DNA of 56,823 bases from Bacillus_I endophytica_A (GTDB taxonomy: Bacteria > Bacillota > Bacilli > Bacillales > Bacillaceae_H), in assembly GCF_026790145.1 (NCBI RefSeq), contig NZ_JALAMS010000030.1:1-56823 (forward strand), given 5' to 3'. The notes beneath the pieces are model-generated. The model had not been told where the DNA came from, made no database searches, and was given only the letters and a program-made list of their open reading frames with translations. Of this stretch, positions 18,174-26,792 are shown piece by piece; within the stretch, counting starts at the first letter, position 1, and the number at the start of each line of letters is the position of its first letter. A program made the translations under genes and the position numbers.

Positions 18174-18270
18174 CTTATCTCGAGAGGTGGAGGGACTGGC
18201 CCTAGGAAACCTCGGCAGCGGACTATTAAAGTACTGTGCCAATTCCAGTAGCGATTTGCTTGAAGATAAG
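18174..18270 (+). ncRNA. SAM-I (S-box) riboswitch aptamer
   Basis: Conserved S-box blocks are present in order: P1 CTTATCT (18174-18180) pairing with AGATAAG (18264-18270), GAGGTGGAGGGACTGGCCCT, GAAACCTCGGCA, GTGCCAATTCCAG and the closing GCTTGAAGATAAG. S-adenosylmethionine binding would favour the downstream terminator and switch the gene off when methionine is plentiful. Confidence 0.95.
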
Positions 18271-18294
18271 AAGAGTACACATTATGACAATTAC

Positions 18295-18324
18295 CCTCTT
18301 CTTATTTTTAAGAAGAGGTTTTTT
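18295..18324 (+). terminator. S-box expression-platform terminator
   Basis: CCTCTTCTT pairs with AAGAAGAGG, followed by TTTTTT. The AAGAAGAG segment at 18268-18275 can compete for the left arm, giving the antiterminator. Confidence 0.85.
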
Positions 18325-18353
18325 AATTTTGAAAGAAAGAAGGAAATGAAATT

Positions 18354-19481
18354 ATGACAAAGACATTAGTAAAAGCTCCATTTAAAGCAGATCACGTAGG
18401 CAGTTTTTTAAGAACAGCACCTCTTAAAGAAGCAAGAACAGCTTACGCAAATGGAGAGATCGATAAGGATGCCTTAAAAGCTGTAGAAGATAAAGAAATT
18501 GAAAAGCTTGTCCAAAAACAAATTGAAACAGGCCTTAAATCCATTACAGATGGTGAATTTAGACGCTCTTGGTGGCATTTAGACTTTTTATCAGGTTTAG
18601 AAGGTGTAGAGGAGTTTGAAACAGAATATATCAGTCAATTTAAAGGGGCAAAAACAAAAAATAAGGCTATTAGAGTAGTTGGTAAAGTGAATTTCAATCA
18701 TCATTATATGCTAGAACACTTCACGTTTTTAAAAGAAGCTGTCGAACAATATGGTGATGGAAGCCAAGTTGCTAAATTCTCCATTCCAAGCCCTAACATG
18801 TTATTCACTAGAATTCAAGAGGATTCATATTATGGGGGGAACCGTGAGCAGTTTTATAATGATACAGTAGCTGCTTATCAAAAAGCCATTCAAGCTTTTT
18901 ATGATGCGGGATGCCGTTATCTACAATTAGATGATACTTCTTGGATTGATTTTGTTTCGGAAGAACGTATAAAAGCAGTTGTTGAAAAGCTTGGCATGGA
19001 TGTACAGGATATTATTGATACGAGAGTAAGCTGCTTAAATGATGCTATCTCTAAGAAGCCTGCGGATATGCTAATCACAATGCATATTTGCCGTGGGAAT
19101 TTCAGATCCACTTATATCACAAGTGGCGGCTACGATAACATCTCGGATGCAATCTTTGCTAACTTAAAGGTAGACGGACTTTTCCTTGAATATGATGACA
19201 ACCGTTCAGGTGATTTTGAACCATTAAAAAACTTTACTCGTAATGACCAAACTGTTGTACTAGGATTAATAACATCTAAATTTGCTAAACTAGAAGATCC
19301 TGAAACAATTAAAGAAAGAATTCAAGAGGCAGGCCAATACATACCTCTAGAAAACTTATCATTAAGTCCTCAATGTGGATTTGCAAGTACTGAAGAAGGA
19401 AACGAGTTAACAGAAGAAGAGCAATGGAATAAAATCAGTCACGTCATTAAAATTGCTCAAGATGTTTGGGAAAATAGCTAA
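18354..19481 (+). CDS. yxjG: Cobalamin-independent methionine synthase-like protein (YxjG/YxjH type)
   Basis: The 375-residue protein corresponds to the C-terminal catalytic half of MetE. The zinc-site strands are visible: MHICRGN near 243 and SPQCGF near 344, with ADHVGSF at the N-terminus and LQLDDTSW near 188. Such short proteins probably transfer a methyl group to homocysteine from an as yet unclear donor; in Bacillus they are S-box controlled, exactly as here. Ribosome binding site AAGGAAATG precedes the ATG. A strong terminator follows, so the gene is monocistronic. The choice between YxjG and YxjH cannot be made. Confidence 0.88.
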   Translation: MTKTLVKAPFKADHVGSFLRTAPLKEARTAYANGEIDKDALKAVEDKEIEKLVQKQIETGLKSITDGEFRRSWWHLDFLSGLEGVEEFETEYISQFKGAKTKNKAIRVVGKVNFNHHYMLEHFTFLKEAVEQYGDGSQVAKFSIPSPNMLFTRIQEDSYYGGNREQFYNDTVAAYQKAIQAFYDAGCRYLQLDDTSWIDFVSEERIKAVVEKLGMDVQDIIDTRVSCLNDAISKKPADMLITMHICRGNFRSTYITSGGYDNISDAIFANLKVDGLFLEYDDNRSGDFEPLKNFTRNDQTVVLGLITSKFAKLEDPETIKERIQEAGQYIPLENLSLSPQCGFASTEEGNELTEEEQWNKISHVIKIAQDVWENS

Positions 19482-19494
19482 AGAGTGATTTTTA

Positions 19495-19527
19495 AAAACC
19501 TCTCCTGTCACTTAGGAGAGGTTTTTA
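19495..19527 (+). terminator. Rho-independent terminator
   Basis: AAAACCTCTCCT pairs with AGGAGAGGTTTT, followed by T-rich sequence. Confidence 0.8.
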
Positions 19528-19672
19528 ATCGAATAGTTTTGGTGCAAAAACATCCATTCACTTGTAAGCAATCTCTAAAACTCCGATATACTAATCCTAG
19601 TCATCTACAAAAGATGGGTGATCGGTAAGGAAAAGCAACAACTTAAGATGAGTTTTGTATAATTTAAAATCG

Positions 19673-19750
19673 GTCCGTAAAAGTATATATAAACGAAAAT
19701 AAAAGCGCAGACTTGTTGTTACTAAGCAGGTTTGCGCTTTTATTACTTCC
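19673..19750 (+). repeat. Dispersed terminator-like repeat, copy B
   Basis: This is the fullest copy: GTCCGTAAAAGTATATATAA, ACGAAAATAAAA, the hairpin AAGCGCAGACTTG / CAGGTTTGCGCTT, then TTATTACTTC. The gene on its right is on the minus strand, so it may also end that transcript. Confidence 0.75.
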
Positions 19751-19798
19751 TTTAATAGATTTTATATTAACTAGCATTCACAAATCATATTCATCAAT

Positions 19799-20362
19799 TT
19801 ATGATTGTGAGGAATCTAAATTATCGAGTTTCCAATGAGCATTTGCAAACGGATCATTTTTACTATCTATGTATAAATAGAAGTTTTCTAATTCCTCTGT
19901 ATCTTTAATTGAAAAGGAAACATCAAAAACTATAGATTGTCCTTGAGGGAGATTTGTAAATTTCTCAGCATCGTTAGGAATGGCTTTTCCTATAACTTTT
20001 TGGTTTGTTTTCTCATTTTCTACCCAAAATTCTAAAGGTAAAAGAGTAACAGCTGTACCGTCGTCATGAACATTCTTTACTTCAACTTGAGCCTTAATGA
20101 TACCTGAACCTTCATTGGCTTTTTCGTATGTTCCATCTAAAACAGAGACACCATAATCTCCGCCTTTTGCACCTTCTCCGTAGAAAAGAATTCCTTTTTC
20201 TAATTTCTCTATCTCTAACTGCTGTTGCTGCTCTTCAGGAGATAGAGTACGTTCAACTTCTTTTGAAGGTTCAACTTGAGCAGTTTCTTTTTCTTCACTA
20301 CAGGCTGTCATTAAGCTTGTAAGTATGAATGCCGTGCCTGTTACTTTTAAAAAAGATTTCAT
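19799..20362 (-). CDS. Predicted lipoprotein
   Basis: The 187-residue protein has a lipoprotein signal: MKSF…, hydrophobic core, then LMTAC with the lipidated Cys at residue 21. The mature part starts with an acidic, Gln-rich linker (about 25-60) and ends in a beta-rich domain (about 65-185) resembling extracellular immunoglobulin-like domains such as DUF4352 or DUF5067; I cannot settle which. AAGGGAATTTT precedes the ATG. It should be anchored on the outer face of the membrane. Function unknown. Confidence 0.75.
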   Translation of the reverse strand: MKSFLKVTGTAFILTSLMTACSEEKETAQVEPSKEVERTLSPEEQQQQLEIEKLEKGILFYGEGAKGGDYGVSVLDGTYEKANEGSGIIKAQVEVKNVHDDGTAVTLLPLEFWVENEKTNQKVIGKAIPNDAEKFTNLPQGQSIVFDVSFSIKDTEELENFYLYIDSKNDPFANAHWKLDNLDSSQS

Positions 20363-20497
20363 AAAATTCCCTTTCTATATCCAATATTTAAATCATAAAG
20401 ATAATTTTACATTAGAAATAAATGTTTATAAAGGAATTATAAAGGTTTTTTATTCTTATAATGTAGATGATGCTAAGTTTAATTGTAAAGAATCTAG

Positions 20498-20526
20498 AAC
20501 AGGATTAGTTACGGTCTAATCCTGTT
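20498..20526. terminator. Bidirectional hairpin terminator
   Basis: AACAGGATTAG pairs with CTAATCCTGTT, with T-rich flank on the right; it separates the LOG gene from the lipoprotein gene. Confidence 0.65.
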
Positions 20527-20532
20527 TTCTAA

Positions 20533-21114
20533 TTAACTCTGAGCTTCTGTAATGTATGTCTTAACAGATGGTGGTTGATATGTATTAAATTGATCGAGCA
20601 AACCTTGTGGTTCCGTATCTACAAGAGCCATAGCCCGATATTTTTCTTGTAAGAATTGTTCTTCTGTCATGTGATTAAATAAGGAGACAAGAGGGGTGTA
20701 ATACTCATTAATGTTTAAGAGTCCACACGGCTTTTGATGTAATCCTAATTGAGCCCATGTAAAAATCTCAAAAAACTCTTCTAATGTCCCTGGTCCACCT
20801 GGTAATGCAATAAATCCATCTGCAAGTTCGGCCATCTTTGCTTTTCTTTCATGCATCGATTCTACCACAATAAGCTCTGATACGTTTTTATGAGCAATTT
20901 CTCGTTCTTCAAGAAAAGCAGGCATGACTCCAATAACATGGCCACCTGATTCTAATACAGAATCTGCAATAGCTCCCATCACCCCAACACTTGCTCCTCC
21001 GTATACAAGAGAAATGTTCCGTCTAGCAAGTTCTTCTCCTAATTTTTTGGCTTCTTTGATATAAAGATCGGTTGCTCCATTACTAGATCCGCAGAATACA
21101 GCTATTCGTTTCAA
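20533..21114 (-). CDS. LOG-family protein (cytokinin riboside 5'-monophosphate phosphoribohydrolase type)
   Basis: The 193-residue Rossmann-fold protein has the LOG motifs SMHERKAKM (about 86-94) and PGGPGTLEE (about 104-112). Family members hydrolyse nucleoside 5-prime monophosphates to base and ribose 5-phosphate; bacterial roles outside cytokinin release are poorly defined. It resembles B. subtilis YvdD. The gene has AGGAGATAC-type spacing before ATG and is monocistronic. Confidence 0.85.
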   Translation of the reverse strand: MKRIAVFCGSSNGATDLYIKEAKKLGEELARRNISLVYGGASVGVMGAIADSVLESGGHVIGVMPAFLEEREIAHKNVSELIVVESMHERKAKMAELADGFIALPGGPGTLEEFFEIFTWAQLGLHQKPCGLLNINEYYTPLVSLFNHMTEEQFLQEKYRAMALVDTEPQGLLDQFNTYQPPSVKTYITEAQS

Positions 21115-21214
21115 AAGTATCTCCTCCTATGTAAGTCACTGTTATTGATTATACATAATAAGGAATCATTTGTTAAACTTAGATGAAGTCATAAAATGGA
21201 AGGGGAATGATTCA

Positions 21215-21532
21215 ATGAATGTGACAGAGTTTCAGGAATGGGTAAAAGAGTACTACCAAATGAGAGGATGGTCAGATTTAGACATCTTTATTAGAATTGG
21301 CTTCTTAGCTGAGGAAACGGGAGAAGTAGCCCGAGCCATCCGCTCTTTAGAAATTGGAAGAGATAGACCGGATGAAGGAGATGGAACATGGGAGGAACAT
21401 AAAAAAGAATTAACGGAGGAATTAGGAGATGTACTTGGTAACCTCATTGTCATTGCTAATAAATATGATATCCCACTAGAAGAAATTTTTAAAATACATA
21501 AGGCTAAACTTTCAGAACGATACTCTAATTAA
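21215..21532 (+). CDS. MazG-like nucleotide pyrophosphohydrolase
   Basis: The 105-residue all-alpha NTP pyrophosphatase has the Mg-binding helices LAEETGEVARAI (about 29-40) and ELTEELGDVLGNL (about 70-82). Such house-cleaning enzymes hydrolyse (d)NTPs to monophosphates. The ATG at 21215 follows GGAAGGGGAATG, giving a protein without the 15 extra residues possible from an upstream start. It is followed by a hairpin and the csp leader. Confidence 0.82.
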   Translation: MNVTEFQEWVKEYYQMRGWSDLDIFIRIGFLAEETGEVARAIRSLEIGRDRPDEGDGTWEEHKKELTEELGDVLGNLIVIANKYDIPLEEIFKIHKAKLSERYSN

Positions 21533-21587
21533 ACGTCAATAGTTACATAGTAAACAAAATTATAAACGAAAAGGTATAGGGTGAGAC

Positions 21588-21617
21588 AAGGGAGACCGTA
21601 TAGTTAGGCTCCCTTTT
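21588..21617 (+). terminator. Hairpin terminator after mazG-like gene
   Basis: AAGGGAG pairs with CTCCCTT, followed by TTAAAG. The spacer from here to 21805 should contain the csp promoter and long leader; a GTGGG/CCCAC hairpin lies just before the ribosome binding site (21776-21787). Confidence 0.55.
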
Positions 21618-21805
21618 AAAGATTCATCTACTTTCCTGTATTTGCTATGTTCAGTTCTATATGTTACGATTAACTTAATTATTTTTGTTCGGTGTAAGAT
21701 TGCGGGAAGAGAAGTCTCTTCAATAGAAATTTTCATCTTGAGATAGTATGGTTGAACAAGGGTAGTAATACAAGTGTGGGGCATCCCACAACAGGAGGCA
21801 ATATT

Positions 21806-22009
21806 ATGGAACAAGGTACAGTGAAATGGTTTAATGCAGACAAAGGATTCGGTTTTATCGAAGTTGAAGGCGGAGACGATGTATTCGTACATTTCAGCGC
21901 AATTCAAGGCGAAGGTTTTAAATCGTTAGACGAAGGTCAAAAAGTAACGTTTGATATCGAACAAGGGCAACGTGGAGCACAAGCTGCTAACGTTCATAAA
22001 GTAGCATAA
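21806..22009 (+). CDS. cspC: Cold shock protein, CspC-like (copy 1)
   Basis: The 67-residue cold shock domain has RNP1 KGFGFIEV and RNP2 VFVHFSAI. It binds single-stranded RNA and DNA and acts as an RNA chaperone. The N-terminus MEQGTVKWFNADKGFG is closest to B. subtilis CspC. The ATG follows AGGAGG. A near-identical gene lies inverted at 24795-24995: five synonymous changes over the first 57 codons and the same 13 nt before the start. Further upstream the leaders differ. Confidence 0.95.
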   Translation: MEQGTVKWFNADKGFGFIEVEGGDDVFVHFSAIQGEGFKSLDEGQKVTFDIEQGQRGAQAANVHKVA

Positions 22010-22011
22010 TC

Positions 22012-22051
22012 AAAAGTAAAAAAGACTCCACTGGGAGTCTTTTTTACTTTT
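22012..22051 (+). terminator. Rho-independent terminator of cspC copy 1
   Basis: A long stem (AAAAGTAAAAAAGACTCC with GGAGTCTTTTTTACTTTT) around a short loop; it can act in both directions. Confidence 0.85.
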
Positions 22052-22109
22052 GATTTCACTACCTAGCAAAAAACATATTATATCTACTTTTAAAATCTCG
22101 GTATAATGA

Positions 22110-22137
22110 AAAAACCAGAGTTTTAAGTCTGGTTTTT
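22110..22137 (+). terminator. Second hairpin terminator
   Basis: AAAACCAGA pairs with TCTGGTTTT, followed by T. It may end readthrough from csp or the minus-strand ydjO remnant. Confidence 0.5.
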
Positions 22138-22287
22138 GGGTAAAACCAATAGAACAAGGTATGGACTAGTTATATCATACATTAGAAATATAAAGCAAAT
22201 ATGGCATGTTTGTTTGGTAAGAAATTTAATTTTAGTTAAAAAAGTGCTAGAAGTTTTTTGGGGATTTATACAAAAGGCGAGCATGAA

Positions 22288-22491
22288 TTATTTTTGATGG
22301 GGATTAGGAGACGCGTCTAAAAGCCGTTCTCCAACTCGCATTTTATAGTCACACAAAGGACACTTTTGATGATTTTGATAAGAGAAATTTTTTCTCATCT
22401 AATCATTCCACTCTTATAATTCGCAGTCCCAAATCTCTGTGTGTTCTCTAGGTAAGGGTTCTGTATTTTTCTTCCTATGGTTATAATACAT
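22288..22491 (-). pseudogene. ydjO: Decayed ydjO-like cold-inducible gene
   Basis: The 68-codon frame starts MYYNHRKKNTEPLP…, with W-D-C at 21-23, and ends with MRKNF…CPLCDYKM…G. That is the layout of the small zinc-ribbon-like YdjO family (two Cys pairs). Codons 26 and 31 are stops (TAA, TAG) and the expected second Cys of the first pair is TGG, so the frame is intact but the coding sense is lost. AGGAGGAAGG still lies upstream. In Bacillus this family is linked with cold shock, matching the csp neighbours. Confidence 0.7.
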
Positions 22492-22776
22492 CACTACATC
22501 ATCCTTCCTCCTAAATAGTATACCTTTTAAAAAGGAAATATTAAGAACCATATCTTTCTAAATTAAAATACTCTTTATAGATACTATAAGAATTTATAAA
22601 TACATGTAAGCGTGGATAAAATAAGGCTTGAATTCGTCTTGTACAGATACCTTAAAACAAGATATTAGTTGATAGTAACATTGGTTTACAATACACAGGA
22701 ATGAATAAGCAACACCTCTGTTTGAAGAGTACTTTTCTCATTTCTGAATTTAAGTAAAAGAAGGAGTACGAAACAC

Positions 22777-24195
22777 TTGAAAAAATTTTCTGATTTTCAT
22801 TTAAGTAAGGACATTGAAAAGGCCGTTCATAACTTGGGTTTTGAAGAGGCTACGCCGATTCAATCTGAAGCTATTCCGATAGCTATGACGGGTAAAGATC
22901 TAATTGGACAAGCTCAAACAGGTACTGGAAAGACAACAGCTTTTGGTATACCCCTTATAGAGCGGGTTGAGCTTGGTGAAGAAACGATTCAGGGAATTGT
23001 TCTAGCACCGACACGTGAACTGGCTATTCAAGTAGCTGAGGAGTTAAATCGAATTGGACAGGTAAAAGGTGTTCACACGTTCCCTATTTATGGGGGACAG
23101 GATATTAATCGCCAAATCAAGGCGCTTAAGAAAAGACCGCATATTATCTCGGCAACGCCAGGACGTCTTATGGATCATATGAAAAGAAGAACCATTCGTT
23201 TAGATCATATTCGTACGGCTGTTCTAGATGAAGCAGATGAGATGTTAAACATGGGCTTTATTGAAGATATCCAAACGATTCTTGGTAGCATTTCTTCTCC
23301 ACATCAAACCTTATTATTCTCAGCAACCATGTCCAAGCAGGTACAAAGTTTAGCACAGAAGTTTATGAACACTCCTGAACTCGTGAAAGTAAAAGCGAAG
23401 GGGTTAACAGTAAAGAACATTGAGCAACAGTATGTGGAAATTCCAGAAAATCAAAAATTTGATGTTCTTTGTAATCTTTTAGATCTTCAAGCACCAGACC
23501 TTGCTATTGTGTTTGGGCGTACAAAAAGACGTGTGGATGAACTTGCCGAAGGGCTGAAAAAACGTGGGTATGCAGCAGAAGGTATTCATGGAGATCTTAC
23601 ACAATCAAAACGAGCCGATGTGATTCGTCAATTCAAGGAGCATACTATTGAGGTTATGGTCGCAACCGATGTTGCAGCAAGAGGACTTGATATTACAGGC
23701 GTTAGCCATGTCTATAATTTTGATATTCCTCAGGATCCTGAAAGCTATGTTCATCGTATTGGTCGAACAGGGCGAGCAGGTACTAAGGGATTGGCGGTTA
23801 CATTTATAACTACGAGAGAACGTCATCACTTAAAAGTAATTGAAGATGTCACGAAAACAAGCATGTCTAGACAATCGCCTCCCACTTCTAGTGAAGTAAT
23901 GGCAGGAAATCAGGAAGCAGTGATTCACCGTGTTTTGACCGCCATTGACAAAACAGAGTTAGGGGAATATAAACCTATGGCGGAAAAGTTATTAGAAGAA
24001 GTGGATTCTGTTACCTTATTGTCAGCCACTTTAAAGCTCTTAACAAAAGAATCGAATACGACTCCTGTCCGATTAACTGAAGTGGCACCGCTTCGTAATA
24101 AAAAGGCAAAAACAGAACGCAAGAGAAGTAGAGGTAGAAAAGAAACAACAGGCCGTAAAAAAACAACAGGACGTAAAAAAACTTATAGAAAATAA
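22777..24195 (+). CDS. DEAD-box RNA helicase, CshA-like
   Basis: The 472-residue protein has the nine helicase motifs: Q motif near 20, AQTGTGKT (about 46-53), PTRELA, DEAD at about 150-153, SAT, and in the second RecA domain HGDLTQ, VATDVAARGLD and HRIGRTGR. The C-terminus ends in a Lys/Arg-rich tail with repeated TTGRK units, likely to bind RNA. DEAD-box proteins unwind structured RNA in ribosome assembly and decay, often in the cold; location between two csp genes supports this. The start is TTG, with AAGGAG ten bases upstream. Confidence 0.92.
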   Translation: MKKFSDFHLSKDIEKAVHNLGFEEATPIQSEAIPIAMTGKDLIGQAQTGTGKTTAFGIPLIERVELGEETIQGIVLAPTRELAIQVAEELNRIGQVKGVHTFPIYGGQDINRQIKALKKRPHIISATPGRLMDHMKRRTIRLDHIRTAVLDEADEMLNMGFIEDIQTILGSISSPHQTLLFSATMSKQVQSLAQKFMNTPELVKVKAKGLTVKNIEQQYVEIPENQKFDVLCNLLDLQAPDLAIVFGRTKRRVDELAEGLKKRGYAAEGIHGDLTQSKRADVIRQFKEHTIEVMVATDVAARGLDITGVSHVYNFDIPQDPESYVHRIGRTGRAGTKGLAVTFITTRERHHLKVIEDVTKTSMSRQSPPTSSEVMAGNQEAVIHRVLTAIDKTELGEYKPMAEKLLEEVDSVTLLSATLKLLTKESNTTPVRLTEVAPLRNKKAKTERKRSRGRKETTGRKKTTGRKKTYRK

Positions 24196-24544
24196 GCCCT
24201 TATTGTTTTCTGACTGTATACTTTCCTAGTAGGTATCGAGCTTTATCCCCCGTAAAGTGTTAAAAACAGCTAACTTTTGCTGGATCAACTATTGAAGAAA
24301 GGTTGCTTACTTTTTGTACACATCTATAGGAAGAAAACCTACACGGAGTGATGTAAACCTTTCTCAACTCTATTATAAGAATAATACGGCAACTCTAATG
24401 GTTAACCCTTATAATTAGGGAGAACTAAAAAATATCAGGCGAAAGAACGAGATAAAATAAAGTACCGTGTGAGATTTAAACTAGATCTCACGATAAATAA
24501 AATTAAAAGTTTTATTATGTTTGATACTCGAGAGGATGAGGACT
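24196..24544. other. Intergenic spacer
   Basis: A GTGAGAT/ATCTCAC hairpin at 24469-24491 lacks a T-run. No gene is evident. The spacer probably contains the terminator region of the helicase and the promoter of the small ORF. Confidence 0.35.
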
Positions 24545-24718
24545 ATGAGGGAGAAAATATTTCATGATGGAGAAATAGTAAATATAAGAGGGACAAATGA
24601 ATTAGTAACAATCTTAAAAAGTCATTATGTGGAAAATATGAAAAGATACTCTTATGTGGTCAATAAATACCCCAGTACTTTTTTCTTTGAAGAAGAATTA
24701 AGTAAACATGAAAAATAA
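24545..24718 (+). CDS. Small hypothetical protein (57 aa)
   Basis: MREKIFHDGEIVNIRGTNE… reads like a compact beta-rich (SH3- or KOW-like) protein with HDGEIVNIRG at residues 7-16. The ATG at 24545 follows GAGGATGAGG; longer in-frame starts (TTG 24521, ATG 24536) fit the SD less well. A strong terminator follows directly. I do not recognise the family. Its place next to the helicase and csp suggests a stress link only by proximity. Confidence 0.6.
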   Translation: MREKIFHDGEIVNIRGTNELVTILKSHYVENMKRYSYVVNKYPSTFFFEEELSKHEK

Positions 24719-24751
24719 TGAGTAAGTTTTGATATGAAAATCTTTTTAAGT

Positions 24752-24783
24752 AAAAACAGACTCTGAAAATAGAGTCTGTTTTT
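24752..24783. terminator. Bidirectional terminator
   Basis: AAAAACAGACTCT pairs with AGAGTCTGTTTTT, giving A/T runs on both sides; it serves both the small ORF and the inverted csp gene. Confidence 0.85.
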
Positions 24784-24794
24784 ATTATGATCCT

Positions 24795-24995
24795 TTATAC
24801 TTTACGGACGTTTGTCGCTTGTGGGCCACGTTGACCTTGTTCAATATCAAACGTTACTTTTTGGCCTTCGTCTAACGATTTAAAACCTTCGCCTTGAATT
24901 GCGCTAAAATGTACGAATACATCGTCTCCGCCTTCAACTTCGATAAAACCAAATCCTTTGTCTGCATTAAACCATTTCACTGTACCTTGTTCCAT
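24795..24995 (-). CDS. cspC: Cold shock protein, CspC-like (copy 2, inverted)
   Basis: The 66-residue cold shock protein is nearly identical to the copy at 21806. The difference is concentrated in the last ten residues (GPQATNVRKV against GAQAANVHKVA). RNP1 and RNP2 are intact. AGGAGGCAATATT before the ATG is identical to copy 1. Near-identity with mostly synonymous changes suggests recent duplication or gene conversion. Confidence 0.95.
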   Translation of the reverse strand: MEQGTVKWFNADKGFGFIEVEGGDDVFVHFSAIQGEGFKSLDEGQKVTFDIEQGQRGPQATNVRKV

Positions 24996-25340
24996 AATAT
25001 TGCCTCCTAGAATATAAAAAATACACCAGGTTATAATTAAGCCTAGCTTACTTATTATATTATCTCAATGAGGGCGTTTTAAACTTGAATTATCATGTTT
25101 TCCTTACGAATTTAAACACTAGCACAGTTTGAAAATGAATTTATATAAATTCTTGGAAATTGGTGAGAATGATAAAGCTTTGTGTCTGTGAAGTAAAGGC
25201 TTTTTTCCCCCTATAACTCACATTATGGTAGCTAAATATGAATGTCATATTTAGCTTGAATTTTATGTTGGAATGTAATTATAAAGAAAAAAGGGTGGAT
25301 TATATGTGTACAGTAGAAATCAGTGTGTTTAGAAAATAGA
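24996..25340. other. Intergenic spacer with leader of cspC copy 2
   Basis: The right part has a weak hairpin AAAGC…/…GGCTTTTTT (25148-25207) followed by CTCACATTATGGTAGCTAAA, which resembles the tail box of the dispersed repeats. No gene seen. Confidence 0.4.
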
Positions 25341-25370
25341 TTGACACCTTCAAATGAGTCGTGGTATAAA
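25341..25370 (+). promoter_or_regulatory. Sigma-A promoter of aldolase gene
   Basis: TTGACA, an 18-nt spacer and TATAAA, 85 nt before the ATG. Confidence 0.6.
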
Positions 25371-25455
25371 CACAATAGGAAACTTTAGTACATAAAAGCG
25401 TAAAAGTTAAAAATAATATTAATAAAAGCAGGATAAACAGGAGGAAATTATTATC

Positions 25456-26415
25456 ATGGAACATAATAGCAAAATTATAGACTGCACCATTCGTGATGGA
25501 GGATTAGTTAACAATTGGGATTTCAGCATCGAATTTGTCCAAGACTTATATAATGGTTTAAGTGCAGCGGGTGTTGAATACATGGAGATCGGCTATAAAA
25601 ATTCCGCAAAGCTTCTTCAAACGACTGAGCCCAATCCATGGAGATTTCTTGACGATAATTTCTTAAAAGAAATTATCCCTGAGAAAAAGTTCACGAAGCT
25701 ATCTGCTCTAGTAGATATTGGACGTGTAGATCCAAATGACATTCTACCACGTGAGCAAAGTGTTTTAGATATGATTCGAGTGGCATGCTATATTCGCGAA
25801 GTAGATAAAGGCTTAGAGCTTGTGCAAATGTTTCACGATTTGGGCTATGAGACTTCACTTAATATCATGGCTCTATCTAGTGTACCGGAAAAACAGCTTA
25901 TTGAAGCGTTCGAGATGGTGAAGGAAAGTCCTGTAGATGTTGTATATATCGTTGACTCTTTTGGAAGCTTAGATCATGCGGATATTGAGCATCAAGTGAA
26001 AAAGTTCCAGGCGATGATTCCTAACAAACAGCTTGGAATCCATACGCATAACAACATGCAGTTAGCATTTGCTAATACATTAACTGCGATGCGAAATGGG
26101 GTTGCATTTCTTGATTCGTCTGTTTATGGTATGGGTCGTGCAGCGGGTAACTGCAACACGGAGCTACTCGTTAGCTACATACCAAAACCAAGCTATGAGC
26201 TTAAGCCAGTTCTTGGCATCATTGAAAAGCACATGCTAGAAATGCGTCAAAAGTGGGAGTGGGGCTATATCATTCCTTATATGATTTCTGGTGTACTTAA
26301 TGAACATCCACGTGTTGCTATGGCTTACCGTGATAGCGCCGATCGTGACAAATTTGTAGATTTTTATGACAAAGTAACTTCACCTGAAGTTACGCTAGCT
26401 CCAGCTTCAAAATAG
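25456..26415 (+). CDS. DRE-TIM aldolase-family protein (HMGL-like)
   Basis: The 319-residue TIM barrel has the signature IIDCTIRDGGLVNNW near 7-21, where DCTIRDGG replaces the usual D-R-E version, and the metal site GIHTHNNMQLA near 193-203. Family members cleave or form C-C bonds (HMG-CoA lyase, 4-hydroxy-2-oxovalerate aldolase, isopropylmalate synthase). The protein lacks the C-terminal DmpG communication domain and has no acylating dehydrogenase partner. GGAGG precedes the ATG. Substrate unknown; it appears as a lone gene with its own promoter and terminator. Confidence 0.75.
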   Translation: MEHNSKIIDCTIRDGGLVNNWDFSIEFVQDLYNGLSAAGVEYMEIGYKNSAKLLQTTEPNPWRFLDDNFLKEIIPEKKFTKLSALVDIGRVDPNDILPREQSVLDMIRVACYIREVDKGLELVQMFHDLGYETSLNIMALSSVPEKQLIEAFEMVKESPVDVVYIVDSFGSLDHADIEHQVKKFQAMIPNKQLGIHTHNNMQLAFANTLTAMRNGVAFLDSSVYGMGRAAGNCNTELLVSYIPKPSYELKPVLGIIEKHMLEMRQKWEWGYIIPYMISGVLNEHPRVAMAYRDSADRDKFVDFYDKVTSPEVTLAPASK

Positions 26416-26427
26416 GTTAGATTGCTA

Positions 26428-26459
26428 AAGGTACCTCTGTTAATGGAGGTACTTTTTTT
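26428..26459 (+). terminator. Rho-independent terminator
   Basis: AAGGTACCTC pairs with GAGGTACTTT, followed by seven T. Confidence 0.8.
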
Positions 26460-26792
26460 CTTTACTAAATAGATTATATGTGAAGATATAGCCTCCTAAG
26501 ATTAGATGTTCTTCTTTTTTATGGATAAGTGCCTGAAAATCAATTTTACGAAGATTATATACGTTTTTTATAATTTAAGAGAAGAATCTGCAGTATATAT
26601 AGATGAAAGAAACTTTCAGATTAGTTTAGTACACTCTTTCTAAAAGCTTCCTAAAGTTCTCGTTCTAATGGATGATTTTGAAAACGTTCCCTTTTACAGC
26701 AATACTGTTAAGTTTATAAGCAATATAACTTAGTGTATTTATGTTTTTATTATAATAAAGTAAATTCATTAACTGAAGTAAGGAGTGAAAAA
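26460..26792. other. Intergenic spacer
   Basis: AT-rich; I see no gene, terminator or strong promoter beyond what must drive the small HTH gene. Confidence 0.35.

Noticed and set aside
23605..24122. Minus-strand frames inside the helicase gene
   Set aside because: They are shadows of the well-supported DEAD-box coding sequence.
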